This document shows, one piece after another, positions 9,408 through 17,868 of a stretch of DNA of 64,000 bases. The notes under the pieces are model-generated. The model saw only the letters and a list, made by a program, of their open reading frames with translations, was not told the origin of the DNA and ran no database searches. Numbering within the stretch: the stretch's first letter is position 1; every line of letters begins with the position of its first letter. This stretch comes from Caldifarciminota bacterium (lineage in GTDB: Bacteria > Hydrothermota > Tepidihabitantia > Tepidihabitantales > Tepidihabitantaceae), in NCBI GenBank assembly GCA_026418295.1, contig JAOABP010000001.1, forward strand, positions 248,001-312,000. Reading direction: 5' to 3'. The position numbers were made by a program, and so were the translations under genes.

Positions 9408-10042
9408 TTTTTTATAACTCCCTTTCTGATTAAAAAATCCTCGACCAGCTCGCGGATTCTCAATGCCACCTGATCCTCCGGCTGGTCGCCATTTACCAGC
9501 TTGCACCGGCCCGCTGCCCGCCGCGCCAGCTTCAGATAGCCAGTACGCACCCGCTCATGAAACTCTATCAGCTCCTGTTCCAGCCGGTCAGGACTGCCGC
9601 CCGCCTTGCGCTGCTGTCCTACCGCCACCGGCAGATCGATCACAATTGTCAAATCGGGTCTGAGTCCGGCAGTTGCCAGCTTGTTCAGCCGTGAAACCAG
9701 CTTCTCACCCAGCTCCCGTCCATAACCCTGATAGGCGACTGAGGAATCAGCATAACGGTCGAGCACTACAATACTACCGCTTTTCAATGCCGGCAGAATC
9801 TTTTCCCGGGTGTGCTGATTCCGGCTGGCGAGATAGAGAAAAAGCTCAGTCAGACGGTGCATTCCCTTTGACTCCGGGTCAAGAAGAATCTCCCGAATCC
9901 GCTCGCCGATCTGTGTCCCCCCGGGCTCCCGGGAAAAAACCACCGGAAATTCGTATCCCTTCAGATATTCTACCAGTCTCAGCGCCTGCGTGGTCTTACC
10001 CGAACCCTCAACACCCTCAAAGGTAATCAGTAACCCCCGCAC
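9404..10042 (-). CDS. tmk: Thymidylate kinase
   Basis: Tmk phosphorylates dTMP to dTDP in dTTP synthesis. The P-loop FEGVEGSGKTTQ lies at residues 8-19, the DR(Y/F) motif is present (DRYADSSVAYQGYGRELG), and the 212-residue length is normal. The stop overlaps the ctpA start (ATGA), implying translational coupling. It lies 46 nt downstream of the inositol-phosphate synthase gene and is probably on the same transcript. Confidence 0.96.
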   Translation of the reverse strand: MRGLLITFEGVEGSGKTTQALRLVEYLKGYEFPVVFSREPGGTQIGERIREILLDPESKGMHRLTELFLYLASRNQHTREKILPALKSGSIVVLDRYADSSVAYQGYGRELGEKLVSRLNKLATAGLRPDLTIVIDLPVAVGQQRKAGGSPDRLEQELIEFHERVRTGYLKLARRAAGRCKLVNGDQPEDQVALRIRELVEDFLIRKGVIKK

Positions 10043-10088
10043 CTCATGCCTGCCTGCTGCTCAGAAACAGCCCCTTTTCCGCCCGGGA

Positions 10089-11183
10089 TCAGCCAGATTT
10101 ACCAGCCTTCTTTCCGTAGCGCCGGATAAACGCCTCGGTTTTCTCCCGGCAGACATCGTCCGGAAACTGAACCGGTGGCGTCTTCATAAAATAACTTGAA
10201 GGTTCAATGATACTTCCAGACAGACCGTTATCCATCGCCAGCTTGGCACACCGGATGGCATCAATTACCACACCCGCAGAATTGGGCGAATCCCAGACCT
10301 CAAGTTTCAGTTCGATATTCAGCGGCACATTGCCAAAGGTCTGACCTTCCATCCGCAGATAACACCACTTCCGGTCCTCAAGCCAGGGGACATAATCTGA
10401 GGGTCCCACGTGGATATTTTCGGCGCCGATGTCGTACTTCAGAAGCGAAGTTACCGCACCGGTCTTGGATATCTTCTTGGAATGCAGCCGTTCCCGCTCC
10501 AGCATGTTAAGAAAGTCGGTATTGCCACCGACATTCAGCTGCATCGTCTTGAGCAGCTTCACACCCCGGTCATTGAAGAGCGAAACCAGCGTCCGGTGAA
10601 CGATTGTTGCCCCCACCTGCGACTTGATATCATCACCGATCACCGGCAGCCCGGCCGCCTTGAAACGGCGGTGCCAGTATTTCTGCGAGGCAATAAAAAC
10701 CGGAATACAGTTGACAAAGGCACAGCCCGCCTTCAGTACCTGCTCCACATACCACTTGGTCGCCTCCTCGCTGCCAACCGGCAGATAGTTTACCACGACA
10801 TCTACCCTGTTCTCCTTGAGCTCTTTGACGATATCAGCGGTCGGACCCGGCGCCTTCTCAATAATCTGAGACAGATAGTAACCCAGGCCATCATGAGTCA
10901 TCCCTCTTATTACCTTCACCCCGGTTTTAGGGACATCGGTAAACTTGTAGGTATTATTCGGATAGGTGAAAATCGCCTGGGCAAGATCCTTACCCACCTT
11001 CCGTTTGTCAATATCAATTGCCACCGCAAATTCGATGTCCCGGATATGATACCCGCCCAGATTCACATGCATGATTCCCGGAATCATCTCATCTTCCCGG
11101 GCATTCCGGTAATAATGGACACCCTGCACCAGACTGCTGGCACAGTTGCCAACGCCGATAATACCAACTCTGACCTTAGCCAT
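10089..11183 (-). CDS. Myo-inositol-1-phosphate synthase
   Basis: The 364-residue protein matches the short archaeal/bacterial type of inositol-3-phosphate synthase, which converts glucose 6-phosphate to inositol phosphate with NAD. The N-terminal Rossmann motif is [18 protein letters not shown]. Typical segments follow: [23 protein letters not shown], and a Lys-rich active-site region near [12 protein letters not shown] and [12 protein letters not shown] strong AGGAGG precedes ATG at 11183, and a consensus promoter lies upstream. Products could serve inositol phospholipids or compatible solutes such as di-inositol phosphate; nothing in the window decides which. Confidence 0.93.
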   Translation of the reverse strand: MAKVRVGIIGVGNCASSLVQGVHYYRNAREDEMIPGIMHVNLGGYHIRDIEFAVAIDIDKRKVGKDLAQAIFTYPNNTYKFTDVPKTGVKVIRGMTHDGLGYYLSQIIEKAPGPTADIVKELKENRVDVVVNYLPVGSEEATKWYVEQVLKAGCAFVNCIPVFIASQKYWHRRFKAAGLPVIGDDIKSQVGATIVHRTLVSLFNDRGVKLLKTMQLNVGGNTDFLNMLERERLHSKKISKTGAVTSLLKYDIGAENIHVGPSDYVPWLEDRKWCYLRMEGQTFGNVPLNIELKLEVWDSPNSAGVVIDAIRCAKLAMDNGLSGSIIEPSSYFMKTPPVQFPDDVCREKTEAFIRRYGKKAGKSG

Positions 11184-11213
11184 TCATCCTCCTGTGATTA
11201 TTCATCAGAATAA

Positions 11214-11241
11214 AAAATAGACATTTTCCTCAGATTGTCAA
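11214..11241 (-). promoter_or_regulatory. Promoter for the inositol-phosphate synthase operon
   Basis: TTGACA (11241-11236), 16-nt spacer, TATTTT (11219-11214), about 30 nt upstream of ATG at 11183. Unlike many genes here, this one keeps a leader with a strong AGGAGG. Confidence 0.6.
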
Positions 11242-11888
11242 ACAGTCCAGACCCCGCCCAGAAACGGGTTGATGAGGAGCGCCCGGCCAAAGGTACCACA
11301 AGGACCATGCCCCGGATAGAGCATCATCTCCTGACGCAGAATCCGCTGGAGCCGAGCAAGGGACTCCCGCATTGCCCGTTCCGAACCGCCTGGGAAATCC
11401 ACTCTGCCCACCGAGTCCAAAAAGAGAGTATCGCCGGTAAATGCATAGTTATCACCGATAAGACAGATGCTCCCGGGTGTATGCCCGGGTGTATGTAATA
11501 CCTGCAGCCGCTCACTTCCGATCTCAATTTCGTCGCCTTCGCGGAGCAGCTTTGCCGGCGCCGGTGAACTCACAACCATTTCCATCAGCGTTGAAAGATT
11601 CATGTCCGGAACCGTGAGCATCGGCGCATCCAGTTCGTGAACCAGGATTTTCGCCGGATACCCAGCGGTTACTTCGCCATTTGCAGCAATATGATCGATA
11701 TGGCCATGGGTGTTGATCACAAACTTCAGTGTTCCTTCCATCTCCCCCACTCGACGCACAATCTCCGCACCGTCACCGCCGGGATCGATCACCGCCAGCT
11801 CAGTACCGGATTTCAGTATGTAACAGTTAGTCTGAAGCGGTCCAACCTCCAGCCGTTCAATGACCGGTGCTGTCTTCTGTTCCATCAT
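11238..11888 (-). CDS. MBL-fold metallo-hydrolase (glyoxalase II-like)
   Basis: A metallo-beta-lactamase-fold hydrolase of about 216 residues. Metal ligands are visible in order: THGHIDHIAA (HxHxDH), the His of GHTPGSICL, the Asp of FTGDTLF, and the His of YPGHGPCGTFG. The sequence is closest to the YcbL/hydroxyacylglutathione-hydrolase-like group, but the substrate is unknown. The start is ATG at 11888, whose ATGA overlaps the ogt stop; ATG at 11885 is also possible. It is cotranscribed with ogt. Confidence 0.88.
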   Translation of the reverse strand: MMEQKTAPVIERLEVGPLQTNCYILKSGTELAVIDPGGDGAEIVRRVGEMEGTLKFVINTHGHIDHIAANGEVTAGYPAKILVHELDAPMLTVPDMNLSTLMEMVVSSPAPAKLLREGDEIEIGSERLQVLHTPGHTPGSICLIGDNYAFTGDTLFLDSVGRVDFPGGSERAMRESLARLQRILRQEMMLYPGHGPCGTFGRALLINPFLGGVWTV

Positions 11889-12418
11889 CTTCCCCGACAA
11901 ACTTGATTCCGGGATTTGAGCAGCCGGGCATTGACCCCCCGGCCCTCAATCTGCCACCCTTCCAGCTCGAGCAGCCGCCGCTTCAATCCGGTGCCACCGG
12001 TAAACCCTCCCAGCCGGCCATCCGCTCCAACCACGCGGTGACAGGGAAAGAAAATGGCAAACCGGTTATACGCCATCACCTGCCCCACTGCCCGGGCGGC
12101 ACCTGGATAACCTGCCGCCTGTGCCAGTGCCCCGTAGGTTTTCACCTCTCCAAACCGGATTTGGGCGCAGACCGCCAGTATTCTGCGGGCAAACCGGCTC
12201 AGACCTGCAAGATCAAACTTCAAATCCAACCCATTCAATCCATAATACCACACCTGATGCAGGAGATCTGCCATCCACGGGTCAGACCGTCCTTGCACCG
12301 GTCCCCCCAGCACAACCTGCCTGATCAGCTTGCGGTCATGCTGCACCCGAACCCAGCCGAAATCCAGCAGCACCTCAGTCCAACCGGCACCAGCCGGTGT
12401 AACCGTCGTATCGGTCAT
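11885..12418 (-). CDS. ogt: Methylated-DNA--protein-cysteine methyltransferase
   Basis: This suicide DNA-repair protein transfers an alkyl group from O6-alkylguanine to its own cysteine. The active-site motif FFPCHRVVGADGRLGGF is intact. The helix-turn-helix-like region YGALAQAAGYPGAARAVGQVM precedes it. I chose ATG at 12418 (about 177 residues) over an in-frame upstream start at 12487, because the predicted promoter lies between the two. No clear Shine-Dalgarno is seen. Confidence 0.93.
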   Translation of the reverse strand: MTDTTVTPAGAGWTEVLLDFGWVRVQHDRKLIRQVVLGGPVQGRSDPWMADLLHQVWYYGLNGLDLKFDLAGLSRFARRILAVCAQIRFGEVKTYGALAQAAGYPGAARAVGQVMAYNRFAIFFPCHRVVGADGRLGGFTGGTGLKRRLLELEGWQIEGRGVNARLLKSRNQVCRGR

Positions 12419-12795
12419 TGTATCAATTCGACGCTTCAATCCGTTAATGATAAGTGAAAGCACTCCAAAGTCAAGGACACCTAACACCCGTTCAGGCTAA
12501 AAGTTCCATGGCTAATTTCCCCACCCCACCGGCTCAATCAGATTGCCCAACATCACCGGCGTCATCAGCAACACCAGACTCACCCGATACACCTGAACAG
12601 CACCATGGTAATCCCCGGGCAGAACCCAAAATAACTCTCTGCTGATAACCCGTTAATAGCCTTGAGGCTAACTGATTAATCTCCAGGATAAATCTGTGTA
12701 AATTACGCACACCCCCATTCCTGAACCACCCGTCTGTACGGCACTGATAAATGAACAGACTTTGAGAAATGTCGGAAATCACAGTAAAGTTTTAT
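12419..12795. other. Non-coding stretch between ogt and the RRM gene promoter
   Basis: The ogt promoter occupies the left end. The rest (about 12,480-12,795) holds only short open frames of biased composition, for which I find no family resemblance or start signals. One short hairpin-capable motif (AGCC-TTGA-GGCT near 12,659) is visible. I see nothing else I can support. Confidence 0.5.
12447..12474 (-). promoter_or_regulatory. Promoter for ogt
   Basis: TTGACT (12474-12469), 16-nt spacer, TATCAT (12452-12447). The predicted RNA start is about 22 nt before ATG at 12418. Confidence 0.5.
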
Positions 12796-12823
12796 TTGAC
12801 AGGCCGGAATTGGCTATTATAAT
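12796..12823 (+). promoter_or_regulatory. Consensus sigma70-type promoter for the RRM gene
   Basis: TTGACA (12796-12801), 16-nt spacer, TATAAT (12818-12823): both hexamers are perfect. The predicted start at about 12830 coincides with the first base of a perfect 8-bp hairpin in the leader. Confidence 0.75.
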
Positions 12824-12829
12824 TAGTGG

Positions 12830-12998
12830 TCGGCTGATTACGGGTTGTCAGCCGATACAATAAGTAGATGTAACCCGGGAAAAGAAGCTTGGAACCGTTC
12901 CGGGTGCTGGTGTCCGGCATTGGCACCTGAGACTTACACTGGTCCGTGCGAACCCACCTGTTGAACGATTCTTGAGCAAAACAAAAAGGAGTAAAGAT
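12830..12998 (+). promoter_or_regulatory. Long structured 5' leader of the RRM gene
   Basis: The leader is about 169 nt. Helix 1 pairs TCGGCTGA (12830-12837) with TCAGCCGA (12848-12855), a perfect 8 bp with a 10-nt loop. Helix 2 pairs ACCCGGGAA (12873-12881) with TTCCGGGT (12898-12905), with one bulged G. Helix 3 pairs GGTGC (12903-12907) with GCACC (12923-12927). Helices 2 and 3 share bases 12903-12905, so they compete. The Shine-Dalgarno AAAGGAG ends the leader. Cold or self-regulation is plausible for an RRM gene but unproven. Confidence 0.5.
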
Positions 12999-13343
12999 AT
13001 GACAAGGCGCTTGTTCGTGGGCAATCTGCCCTTCAGCGCAACCGAATCCCAGCTGCGTGACCTTTTTGGTCAGCATGGCGAGGTGGTCTCGGTAAACATC
13101 GTAACCGACCGTTTCACCAATCGTCCCCGTGGGTTCGCCTTCGTGGAGATGGCTACGGATGAAGCCGCTCAGGCGGCAATTCAGGGTCTGAACGGCTATA
13201 ACCTGGATGACCGGGCACTGAATGTCAACGAAGCCCGGGAAAGAACCGAGAGTCGTGGCAGCTTCGGTGCCAACCGCCCCTCCCGCGGTCCCCGCAAGGG
13301 TGGACGCAACAGTGGCGGTTTCTCTTCGGGTCGACGCTGGTAA
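12999..13343 (+). CDS. RRM-domain RNA-binding protein with Gly/Arg/Ser-rich tail
   Basis: A 114-residue single-RRM protein of the type found in cyanobacteria and scattered other bacteria, often cold-induced in cyanobacteria. RNP2 (LFVGNLPF) starts near residue 4 and RNP1 (RGFAFVEM) near residue 43. After about residue 80 comes a basic, glycine-rich tail (RPSRGPRKGGRNSGGFSSGR). I chose ATG at 12999 because AAAGGAG lies 7 nt upstream; an in-frame start at 12972 would add nine residues before the RRM. It is monocistronic between a perfect promoter and a strong terminator, with an unusually long structured leader, so it is probably highly expressed. Confidence 0.93.
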   Translation: MTRRLFVGNLPFSATESQLRDLFGQHGEVVSVNIVTDRFTNRPRGFAFVEMATDEAAQAAIQGLNGYNLDDRALNVNEARERTESRGSFGANRPSRGPRKGGRNSGGFSSGRRW

Positions 13344-13361
13344 AGAAGTAAAATCCTGACG

Positions 13362-13394
13362 CAAGCGGGCTCCTCGTGAGCCCGCTTGACTTTT
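13362..13394 (+). terminator. Rho-independent terminator after the RRM gene
   Basis: An 11-bp GC-rich stem, CAAGCGGGCTC (13362-13372) with GAGCCCGCTTG (13378-13388), has a 5-nt loop and is followed by ACTTTTAT. Its last bases overlap the -35 of the tldD promoter. Confidence 0.85.
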
Positions 13395-13412
13395 ATCCGG
13401 AGTTTCTATACT
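13386..13412 (+). promoter_or_regulatory. Promoter for tldD-pmbA, overlapping the preceding terminator
   Basis: TTGACT (13386-13391), 15-nt spacer, TATACT (13407-13412), then 6 nt to ATG at 13419. The -35 uses the foot of the RRM-gene terminator stem and its T-rich tail. The transcript should be leaderless. Confidence 0.5.
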
Positions 13413-13418
13413 TGAGTT

Positions 13419-14921
13419 ATGCTACCTGAAATTGAAAACGAAACCCGCGTGAAAACCGTTCTCAATCAGGCGCTCCGTTATGCCCGCCAGCGCGTTGACT
13501 ATGCCGATATTCTGTATGAAAAAATCCTGCGCATCGAACTGCAACAACTGCCCGACCGTCTGTTACAGAAACCGTTCAATGCCAAAGCCCGGGTCCAGCT
13601 CCGCCTGCTCCATCAGGGGAAGAAAGTCGAAATCAAAGTCGGCACGCTCAGCCCCGAATCGCTCAAATCGGCAATTGACAGTGGCATTACCCTGCTCAAT
13701 ATCACTCCCGCACCGCCTCATCCAGTCCGGCTCGCACCGATTCCCAATCCCGGCCGGGTGCGCTACGGCACCGCTGCGCCACGTCTTTTTCCCGCCGTCC
13801 GGATATTCAACACCCTGATCACCGGTATCAACCGCGTTGCCCGCCAGCTTGAACAGAAAAACCCGGGAATGGAAATCAAACCTGAATTCTGGTTTTTCAC
13901 TCAGCGGGAGGAGAAGGCGATCGCTGACACTGAAGGGGTGTTCAAGACACAGGTGATGCCCCGAACCTTTCTCCAGCTTGTCACCCGGGTCAAAGGACCG
14001 GACGGCACGCTGACCCAGACTCGGGCCCGGCTTGGCAATCCTCTGCCCTTCTCTTTTCTCATCGCCCGCAGCTCAAAGGGCTACCGGCTGACTCCAGCGG
14101 CAATCCGTCACATCCGGAGCTGGATGGAAAAAACCGTCGCCCTTCAGCATGCGGTAACACTGAGTGCTGAGGAAATTCAGTCGCTGACCCATTTCATCCT
14201 CCATTACACCACCATCGGGGTGTTCGTTCATGAGGCGCTGGGACATAACTTTGAGGCTGATATAGTCAAGGCAGGTACTTCGGGTATCATTGATGAAAAT
14301 GGTGTACCCCGGGGCGTAGTTGCCGCTGAGATTGTCAATATTATGGACGGACCGCTGCCCGATAAGCCGGAAGAAGGCTTTGGCACCGAATTCATTGATG
14401 ACGAAGGAGTAGAGGTTCAGACCAAGCTGCTGGCTGAACGGGGTGCAGTCCGGGGAATGATTCACAATCGCGAAACCGCTGCCTATTTCAATACCGCACC
14501 GAATGGCGGGGGATTCAGCGAACTGGGCGATGTACGGATACCCCGCATGTCCAACACCTTTATTCAGCCGGCAACAAAAGAAAGCTGGTTCCGCCGGCTT
14601 GATCAGTTGATTGCCGATGTGCCGAAAGGCATTATTCTTGAAGGCACGGCGGGAGGGGCAGTCTCCAAGGACGGCATGTCCTCCTCAGTGCTCATCGGTT
14701 ATCTGATCGAAGATGGCAGAATTACCAGAACGGTTAAGCCGGCAAACTTCGCTGCCCGCACCCTCCATGCCCTGCGTTATGTTGAAGGATTTGCCGGTCC
14801 GGTAAAAATATCCGATGTGGGATTCTGTGGCAAGGGTCAGACCAAATTCGTCGGCGACGGCGGACCGGAGTGGACGAAAATCCGCAATAATGAATTCATC
14901 AACCTTTCAATTCAGGGGTGA
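13419..14921 (+). CDS. tldD: TldD family metalloprotease
   Basis: This 500-residue protein is the catalytic half of the TldD/TldE (PmbA) heterodimeric zinc protease, known in E. coli to degrade unfolded peptides and mature microcin B17. The metal-binding motif HEALGHNFEAD (HExxxH) lies at about residue 271. A typical C-terminus is present (VGFCGKGQTKFVGDGG). The partner gene follows after 3 nt. No Shine-Dalgarno precedes ATG; the -10 box ends 6 nt upstream, so translation probably starts on a leaderless mRNA. Confidence 0.93.
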   Translation: MLPEIENETRVKTVLNQALRYARQRVDYADILYEKILRIELQQLPDRLLQKPFNAKARVQLRLLHQGKKVEIKVGTLSPESLKSAIDSGITLLNITPAPPHPVRLAPIPNPGRVRYGTAAPRLFPAVRIFNTLITGINRVARQLEQKNPGMEIKPEFWFFTQREEKAIADTEGVFKTQVMPRTFLQLVTRVKGPDGTLTQTRARLGNPLPFSFLIARSSKGYRLTPAAIRHIRSWMEKTVALQHAVTLSAEEIQSLTHFILHYTTIGVFVHEALGHNFEADIVKAGTSGIIDENGVPRGVVAAEIVNIMDGPLPDKPEEGFGTEFIDDEGVEVQTKLLAERGAVRGMIHNRETAAYFNTAPNGGGFSELGDVRIPRMSNTFIQPATKESWFRRLDQLIADVPKGIILEGTAGGAVSKDGMSSSVLIGYLIEDGRITRTVKPANFAARTLHALRYVEGFAGPVKISDVGFCGKGQTKFVGDGGPEWTKIRNNEFINLSIQG

Positions 14922-14924
14922 AAC

Positions 14925-16259
14925 ATGCTGGAACAGTTTGTTCTGCAGGTTCAAAAGGTTGCCCGGCGTACCGGTCTGGATGATTTTGAACTCCTGCTTA
15001 CGCTCAGCACGTCCATCGACGTCCGGATTGAAAACCGGGAGATCACCATTCAGCTGAAAAGGGATATCTTTTCCGGTTCGCTGCGGGTCCTCAAAAGGAG
15101 CCGACTCGGCTTTATCCCCTTCACCGAACCCAGTTCGGCGCTGCTGGAACTGGGGATCCGCAGCGCCCTCAGCCAGACACAACCTGCACCGTTTAACTCT
15201 TTCGCAGTGATCGACGGCCAAACTCCCTCCACCGTGGCATTCGACCGGGAAGTGGTAAAACTGCTGAACGCGCCTGCCAAAATTAAAGACCTCGCCCGGA
15301 ATCTGATGCAGCGTGCCTGGGAGACAGGTAGAGTGGAAACACTGGAAGGCATGTTGCACCTCAGCCAGGAAACCCGGCTGTTTACAACCATGCACACCTC
15401 CCGACCGGTTATCGCCGAACGCACCGCTTTCTCTGCCTTTGCAGAAGTTAACACCCGGGATTTTGACTTTGTCGCCGGCAGAAAACTGCCCGAACTCATG
15501 CAGGTAACCCAGCTGGCAGAATCGGTTGCCCGCAACCTGCCCGCAACCGAATCTGATCCCGAAACGGAAAGGCTCAAAGGAAAAAAGATACCAGTGATTC
15601 TGGACCCGGTATTCACCGAAGAAATGCTCCGGCGCCTGGTAGCAGAACACCTCTATGCCTCAACTGTTCAGGAAGGGATGTCCCGGTACCAGCTTGAGAC
15701 CCAAGTCATGTCGCCGCTCATTACCTTAAGCGATGATGCCACCATGCCCTTCGGCGAAAGCACCTTCCCGGTCGACGACGAAGGTACGCCTGCCCGCAGA
15801 AATCTGATTGTTAAAGACGGCATTCTGAAGCAGTTTCTCTATGACCGGACTGCTGCCGTCCGGGAAAATCGGGAGTCCACCGGTAACGGCCGGCACCGGC
15901 CGGTGTTGATTGAGGAGGAACATGAGGCACCGGTCCGCTGCACAATCAATGACATCCTGATCGAACCGGGAACAACTCCGCTTAAAGAGATGATCCGGCA
16001 GATTGAACACGGCCTTTTGGTCAAAGTGCTACTCGGGTTTCACACCGCCAACCGCACCACCGGCGACTTTGCCAACACCCTCTATTTCGGTCGGATTATC
16101 CGGCACGGTGAACTCACTGATCTGCCCGCTGCCGGACGCTGGTCAGTGAGCGGCAATGCCCTTGAGCTCATGCGCAAAATAACACTGGTAAGTAAAGAAA
16201 CGAAAACAACCGGTTCTGCAGTACTCCCCTGGCTTCTGTCCGAACTAACTGTCGGCTAA
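14925..16259 (+). CDS. pmbA: PmbA/TldE family protein, partner of TldD
   Basis: A 444-residue homologue of TldD without the HExxxH motif, as expected for the non-catalytic subunit. The N-terminal region (SIDVRIENREITIQLKRD) and the central and C-terminal beta-rich regions follow the family layout (DEGTPARRNLIVKDGILKQF; NRTTGDFANTLYFGRIIRHG). It begins 3 nt after tldD with a weak GGGG upstream, so coupling is likely. Its stop overlaps the stop of the convergent cvpA-like gene by 4 nt. Confidence 0.9.
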   Translation: MLEQFVLQVQKVARRTGLDDFELLLTLSTSIDVRIENREITIQLKRDIFSGSLRVLKRSRLGFIPFTEPSSALLELGIRSALSQTQPAPFNSFAVIDGQTPSTVAFDREVVKLLNAPAKIKDLARNLMQRAWETGRVETLEGMLHLSQETRLFTTMHTSRPVIAERTAFSAFAEVNTRDFDFVAGRKLPELMQVTQLAESVARNLPATESDPETERLKGKKIPVILDPVFTEEMLRRLVAEHLYASTVQEGMSRYQLETQVMSPLITLSDDATMPFGESTFPVDDEGTPARRNLIVKDGILKQFLYDRTAAVRENRESTGNGRHRPVLIEEEHEAPVRCTINDILIEPGTTPLKEMIRQIEHGLLVKVLLGFHTANRTTGDFANTLYFGRIIRHGELTDLPAAGRWSVSGNALELMRKITLVSKETKTTGSAVLPWLLSELTVG

Positions 16260-16747
16260 ATATTATTATAGCGAGCGATTCTCAGAATTCCCAGTAACTC
16301 CCGGAACGCACCGAAGTAAAGCACCTGACTTGCCATCCAGGAACGATGCATTGCCGCCACCAGCTCCGGATTGCGCTCAAGAAAAAGTAGCATCATCGTC
16401 CGCATGGTCGCATGACCGAATACAAAGCCACCGGCAATTCCCAGCGCCAGCCCGAAGAGGTAATCAAACCCGCCAAGACTGAATCCCAGCCCCTGGTTGA
16501 GCAGAGTTGCAACGAGCAGTGCCAAGACCGTAAAAACTGCAAAAAGAACTACCAGAGCGAGCGGGGGCGTAATATTGAGCCGCTGGCTCACCGGCATAAA
16601 GAACCGGACCGCCCCTACCAGCGCGAGAATGAGCATGACTGTTTCATAAAACACCTGAGAGAAATCCCTGGTGGCACGCAGAAACTGAACCGCACCGGCT
16701 GAAGCCACTACTCCAATTGCCACAATATCAATCCAGTTGAACTTCAT
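16256..16747 (-). CDS. CvpA-like integral membrane protein
   Basis: The 163-residue protein has four hydrophobic segments (about 7-25, 35-52, 60-85, 88-115). It resembles the CvpA/colicin V production family in its N-terminus (FNWIDIVAIGVVASAGAVQF) and glycine-rich third and fourth segments. The cellular role of the family is poorly defined. GGATCAGGAT lies just upstream of ATG at 16747. Confidence 0.65.
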   Translation of the reverse strand: MKFNWIDIVAIGVVASAGAVQFLRATRDFSQVFYETVMLILALVGAVRFFMPVSQRLNITPPLALVVLFAVFTVLALLVATLLNQGLGFSLGGFDYLFGLALGIAGGFVFGHATMRTMMLLFLERNPELVAAMHRSWMASQVLYFGAFRELLGILRIARYNNI

Positions 16748-16897
16748 ATCCTGATCCCTCCTCCGCTTCCATCACAGATAATAATTTTGCCCATACCGGA
16801 ACGGACTGTCAAATCAATACTCCGGTCCCTCGCTTCCAGCATCTGGACAATAATGGGGCAGAACGCAAACCCCATTAGCCTGACCGTGCAAGCAGGC

Positions 16898-17143
16898 TCA
16901 CTCTTGTAGCGGACGTTTGAAAAAAAGCACCGCTTTGGTAATAATACCGCTGTGGTCCGAACCGCTGACCGTCGCCACCAGCTCCCAGCCTTCCCGGCCT
17001 AGATCATTTACATATGCCTCCACCCCTTCCATCGTATCTCGTGCCTTCTTTTCGCCCGGAACCTGGACACCCCAGCGCGCCATCTTCAGCACCGGGCTCA
17101 TATGGATGTCAATCTGTAGAAACTTGTATTCCCATTTTGCCAT
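16898..17143 (-). CDS. Small DUF4177-like protein
   Basis: An 81-residue protein with the DUF4177 pattern: N-terminal KWEYKFLQID, central LGREGWELVATVSGS and C-terminal AVLFFKRPL. The family has no known function. A strong AAAGGAG precedes ATG at 17143, and a promoter with TAGGAT lies upstream. It is divergent from the Minf_1886-like gene. Confidence 0.8.
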   Translation of the reverse strand: MAKWEYKFLQIDIHMSPVLKMARWGVQVPGEKKARDTMEGVEAYVNDLGREGWELVATVSGSDHSGIITKAVLFFKRPLQE

Positions 17144-17170
17144 TTTAACTCCTTTTGTTCTTTACGCTTA

Positions 17171-17198
17171 ATCCTACCTTCAAAGTAATTTCAGTCAA
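17171..17198 (-). promoter_or_regulatory. Promoter for the DUF4177-like gene
   Basis: TTGACT (17198-17193), 16-nt spacer, TAGGAT (17176-17171), 27 nt upstream of ATG at 17143. Confidence 0.45.
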
Positions 17199-17211
17199 GA
17201 TTCTACCCTGC

Positions 17212-17239
17212 TTGCCCTCTCTGCGACGAGAGTTAAAAT
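17212..17239 (+). promoter_or_regulatory. Possible promoter for the Minf_1886-like gene
   Basis: TTGCCC (17212-17217), 16-nt spacer, TAAAAT (17234-17239), with ATG 8 nt downstream at 17248. The -35 is weak. Confidence 0.35.
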
Positions 17240-17247
17240 TAAACCTG

Positions 17248-17610
17248 ATGGTACTCCTTTATGAACTGCTGCAGGCTGATCCCCGGTACACCGTAGACGC
17301 CTATCTTCTGCTCGGCAACGGGCTGCACCACGTCTATCAACAAACCGGTAGGAAAACGAACATCACCGCCATTCAGCTGCTGAATGCCATCAGCACTATC
17401 GCAACTGAACGCTACGGACTGCTGGCAGAGACGGTGCTCGCCAGCTGGGGTATCATCACACCTGCCGATATTCATCAACTGGTCATTCGACTTATTCACG
17501 CCGGACTGCTGCCAGCGGATACAGTTAGCTTTAACGAGGAACTTCCCGCCGGGTTCAATTTTAACTCCATGCTGGACATCAGTAATTCTCTGCCCCCAAA
17601 AACGGAGTAA
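17248..17610 (+). CDS. Minf_1886 family protein
   Basis: About 120 residues. The features of this uncharacterised family are visible: YTVDAYLLLGNGLHHVY, TAIQLLNAISTIATERYGL, VLASWGIITPADIHQLVIRL, and a C-terminal acidic/Phe patch (EELPAGFNF). The family is common next to rpmF or other translation genes in deep-branching bacteria (general knowledge, from memory). I chose ATG at 17248 over 17155 because family similarity begins at LLYELLQADPRY and the -10-like TAAAAT sits 8 nt before it. No Shine-Dalgarno. Confidence 0.72.
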   Translation: MVLLYELLQADPRYTVDAYLLLGNGLHHVYQQTGRKTNITAIQLLNAISTIATERYGLLAETVLASWGIITPADIHQLVIRLIHAGLLPADTVSFNEELPAGFNFNSMLDISNSLPPKTE

Positions 17611-17621
17611 CGGGCTTATCC

Positions 17622-17649
17622 TTGACTCATAATTGTATATCAGTAATAT
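17622..17649 (+). promoter_or_regulatory. Promoter for rpmF-plsX operon
   Basis: TTGACT (17622-17627), 16-nt spacer, TAATAT (17644-17649); a TATAAT overlaps at 17647-17652. It is followed by an AT-rich leader with GGAGG before rpmF. Confidence 0.6.
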
Positions 17650-17682
17650 AATCAAAAATAAATTTTTAATTGGAGGATATCA

Positions 17683-17868
17683 ATGCCACTACCGAAGCGA
17701 AGACATTCACGGCAGCGTGGCCGCAAGCGTCGTACTCACTGGAAACTGACGCCGCCGACGCTTGTTGATTGTCCGCACTGCCACGAACCGAAAATGCCCC
17801 ATCGGGTCTGTCCGCACTGCGGCTACTATGCGGGCAAACCGGTATTAACCATTGAAGAAAAGAAGTAA
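17683..17868 (+). CDS. rpmF: 50S ribosomal protein L32
   Basis: A 61-residue basic ribosomal protein with the L32 N-terminus (MPLPKRRHSRQRGRKRRTHW) and a four-cysteine zinc ribbon (CPHC ... CPHCGYY). GGAGG lies 7 nt before ATG. plsX begins on the very next base after the stop, the widely conserved rpmF-plsX arrangement. Confidence 0.97.
   Translation: MPLPKRRHSRQRGRKRRTHWKLTPPTLVDCPHCHEPKMPHRVCPHCGYYAGKPVLTIEEKK

Noticed and set aside
10410-11213. 267-codon open frame antisense to the inositol-phosphate synthase gene
   Set aside because: It overlaps a strongly supported gene on the other strand and shows no family motif or start signals. GC-rich codon use creates such frames.
12534-12782. 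82-codon open frame in the gap before the RRM gene
   Set aside because: No Shine-Dalgarno, no -10 at leaderless distance and no recognisable sequence features.
14907-15650. 247-codon antisense frame within pmbA
   Set aside because: Complement of a recognised family gene; composition only.
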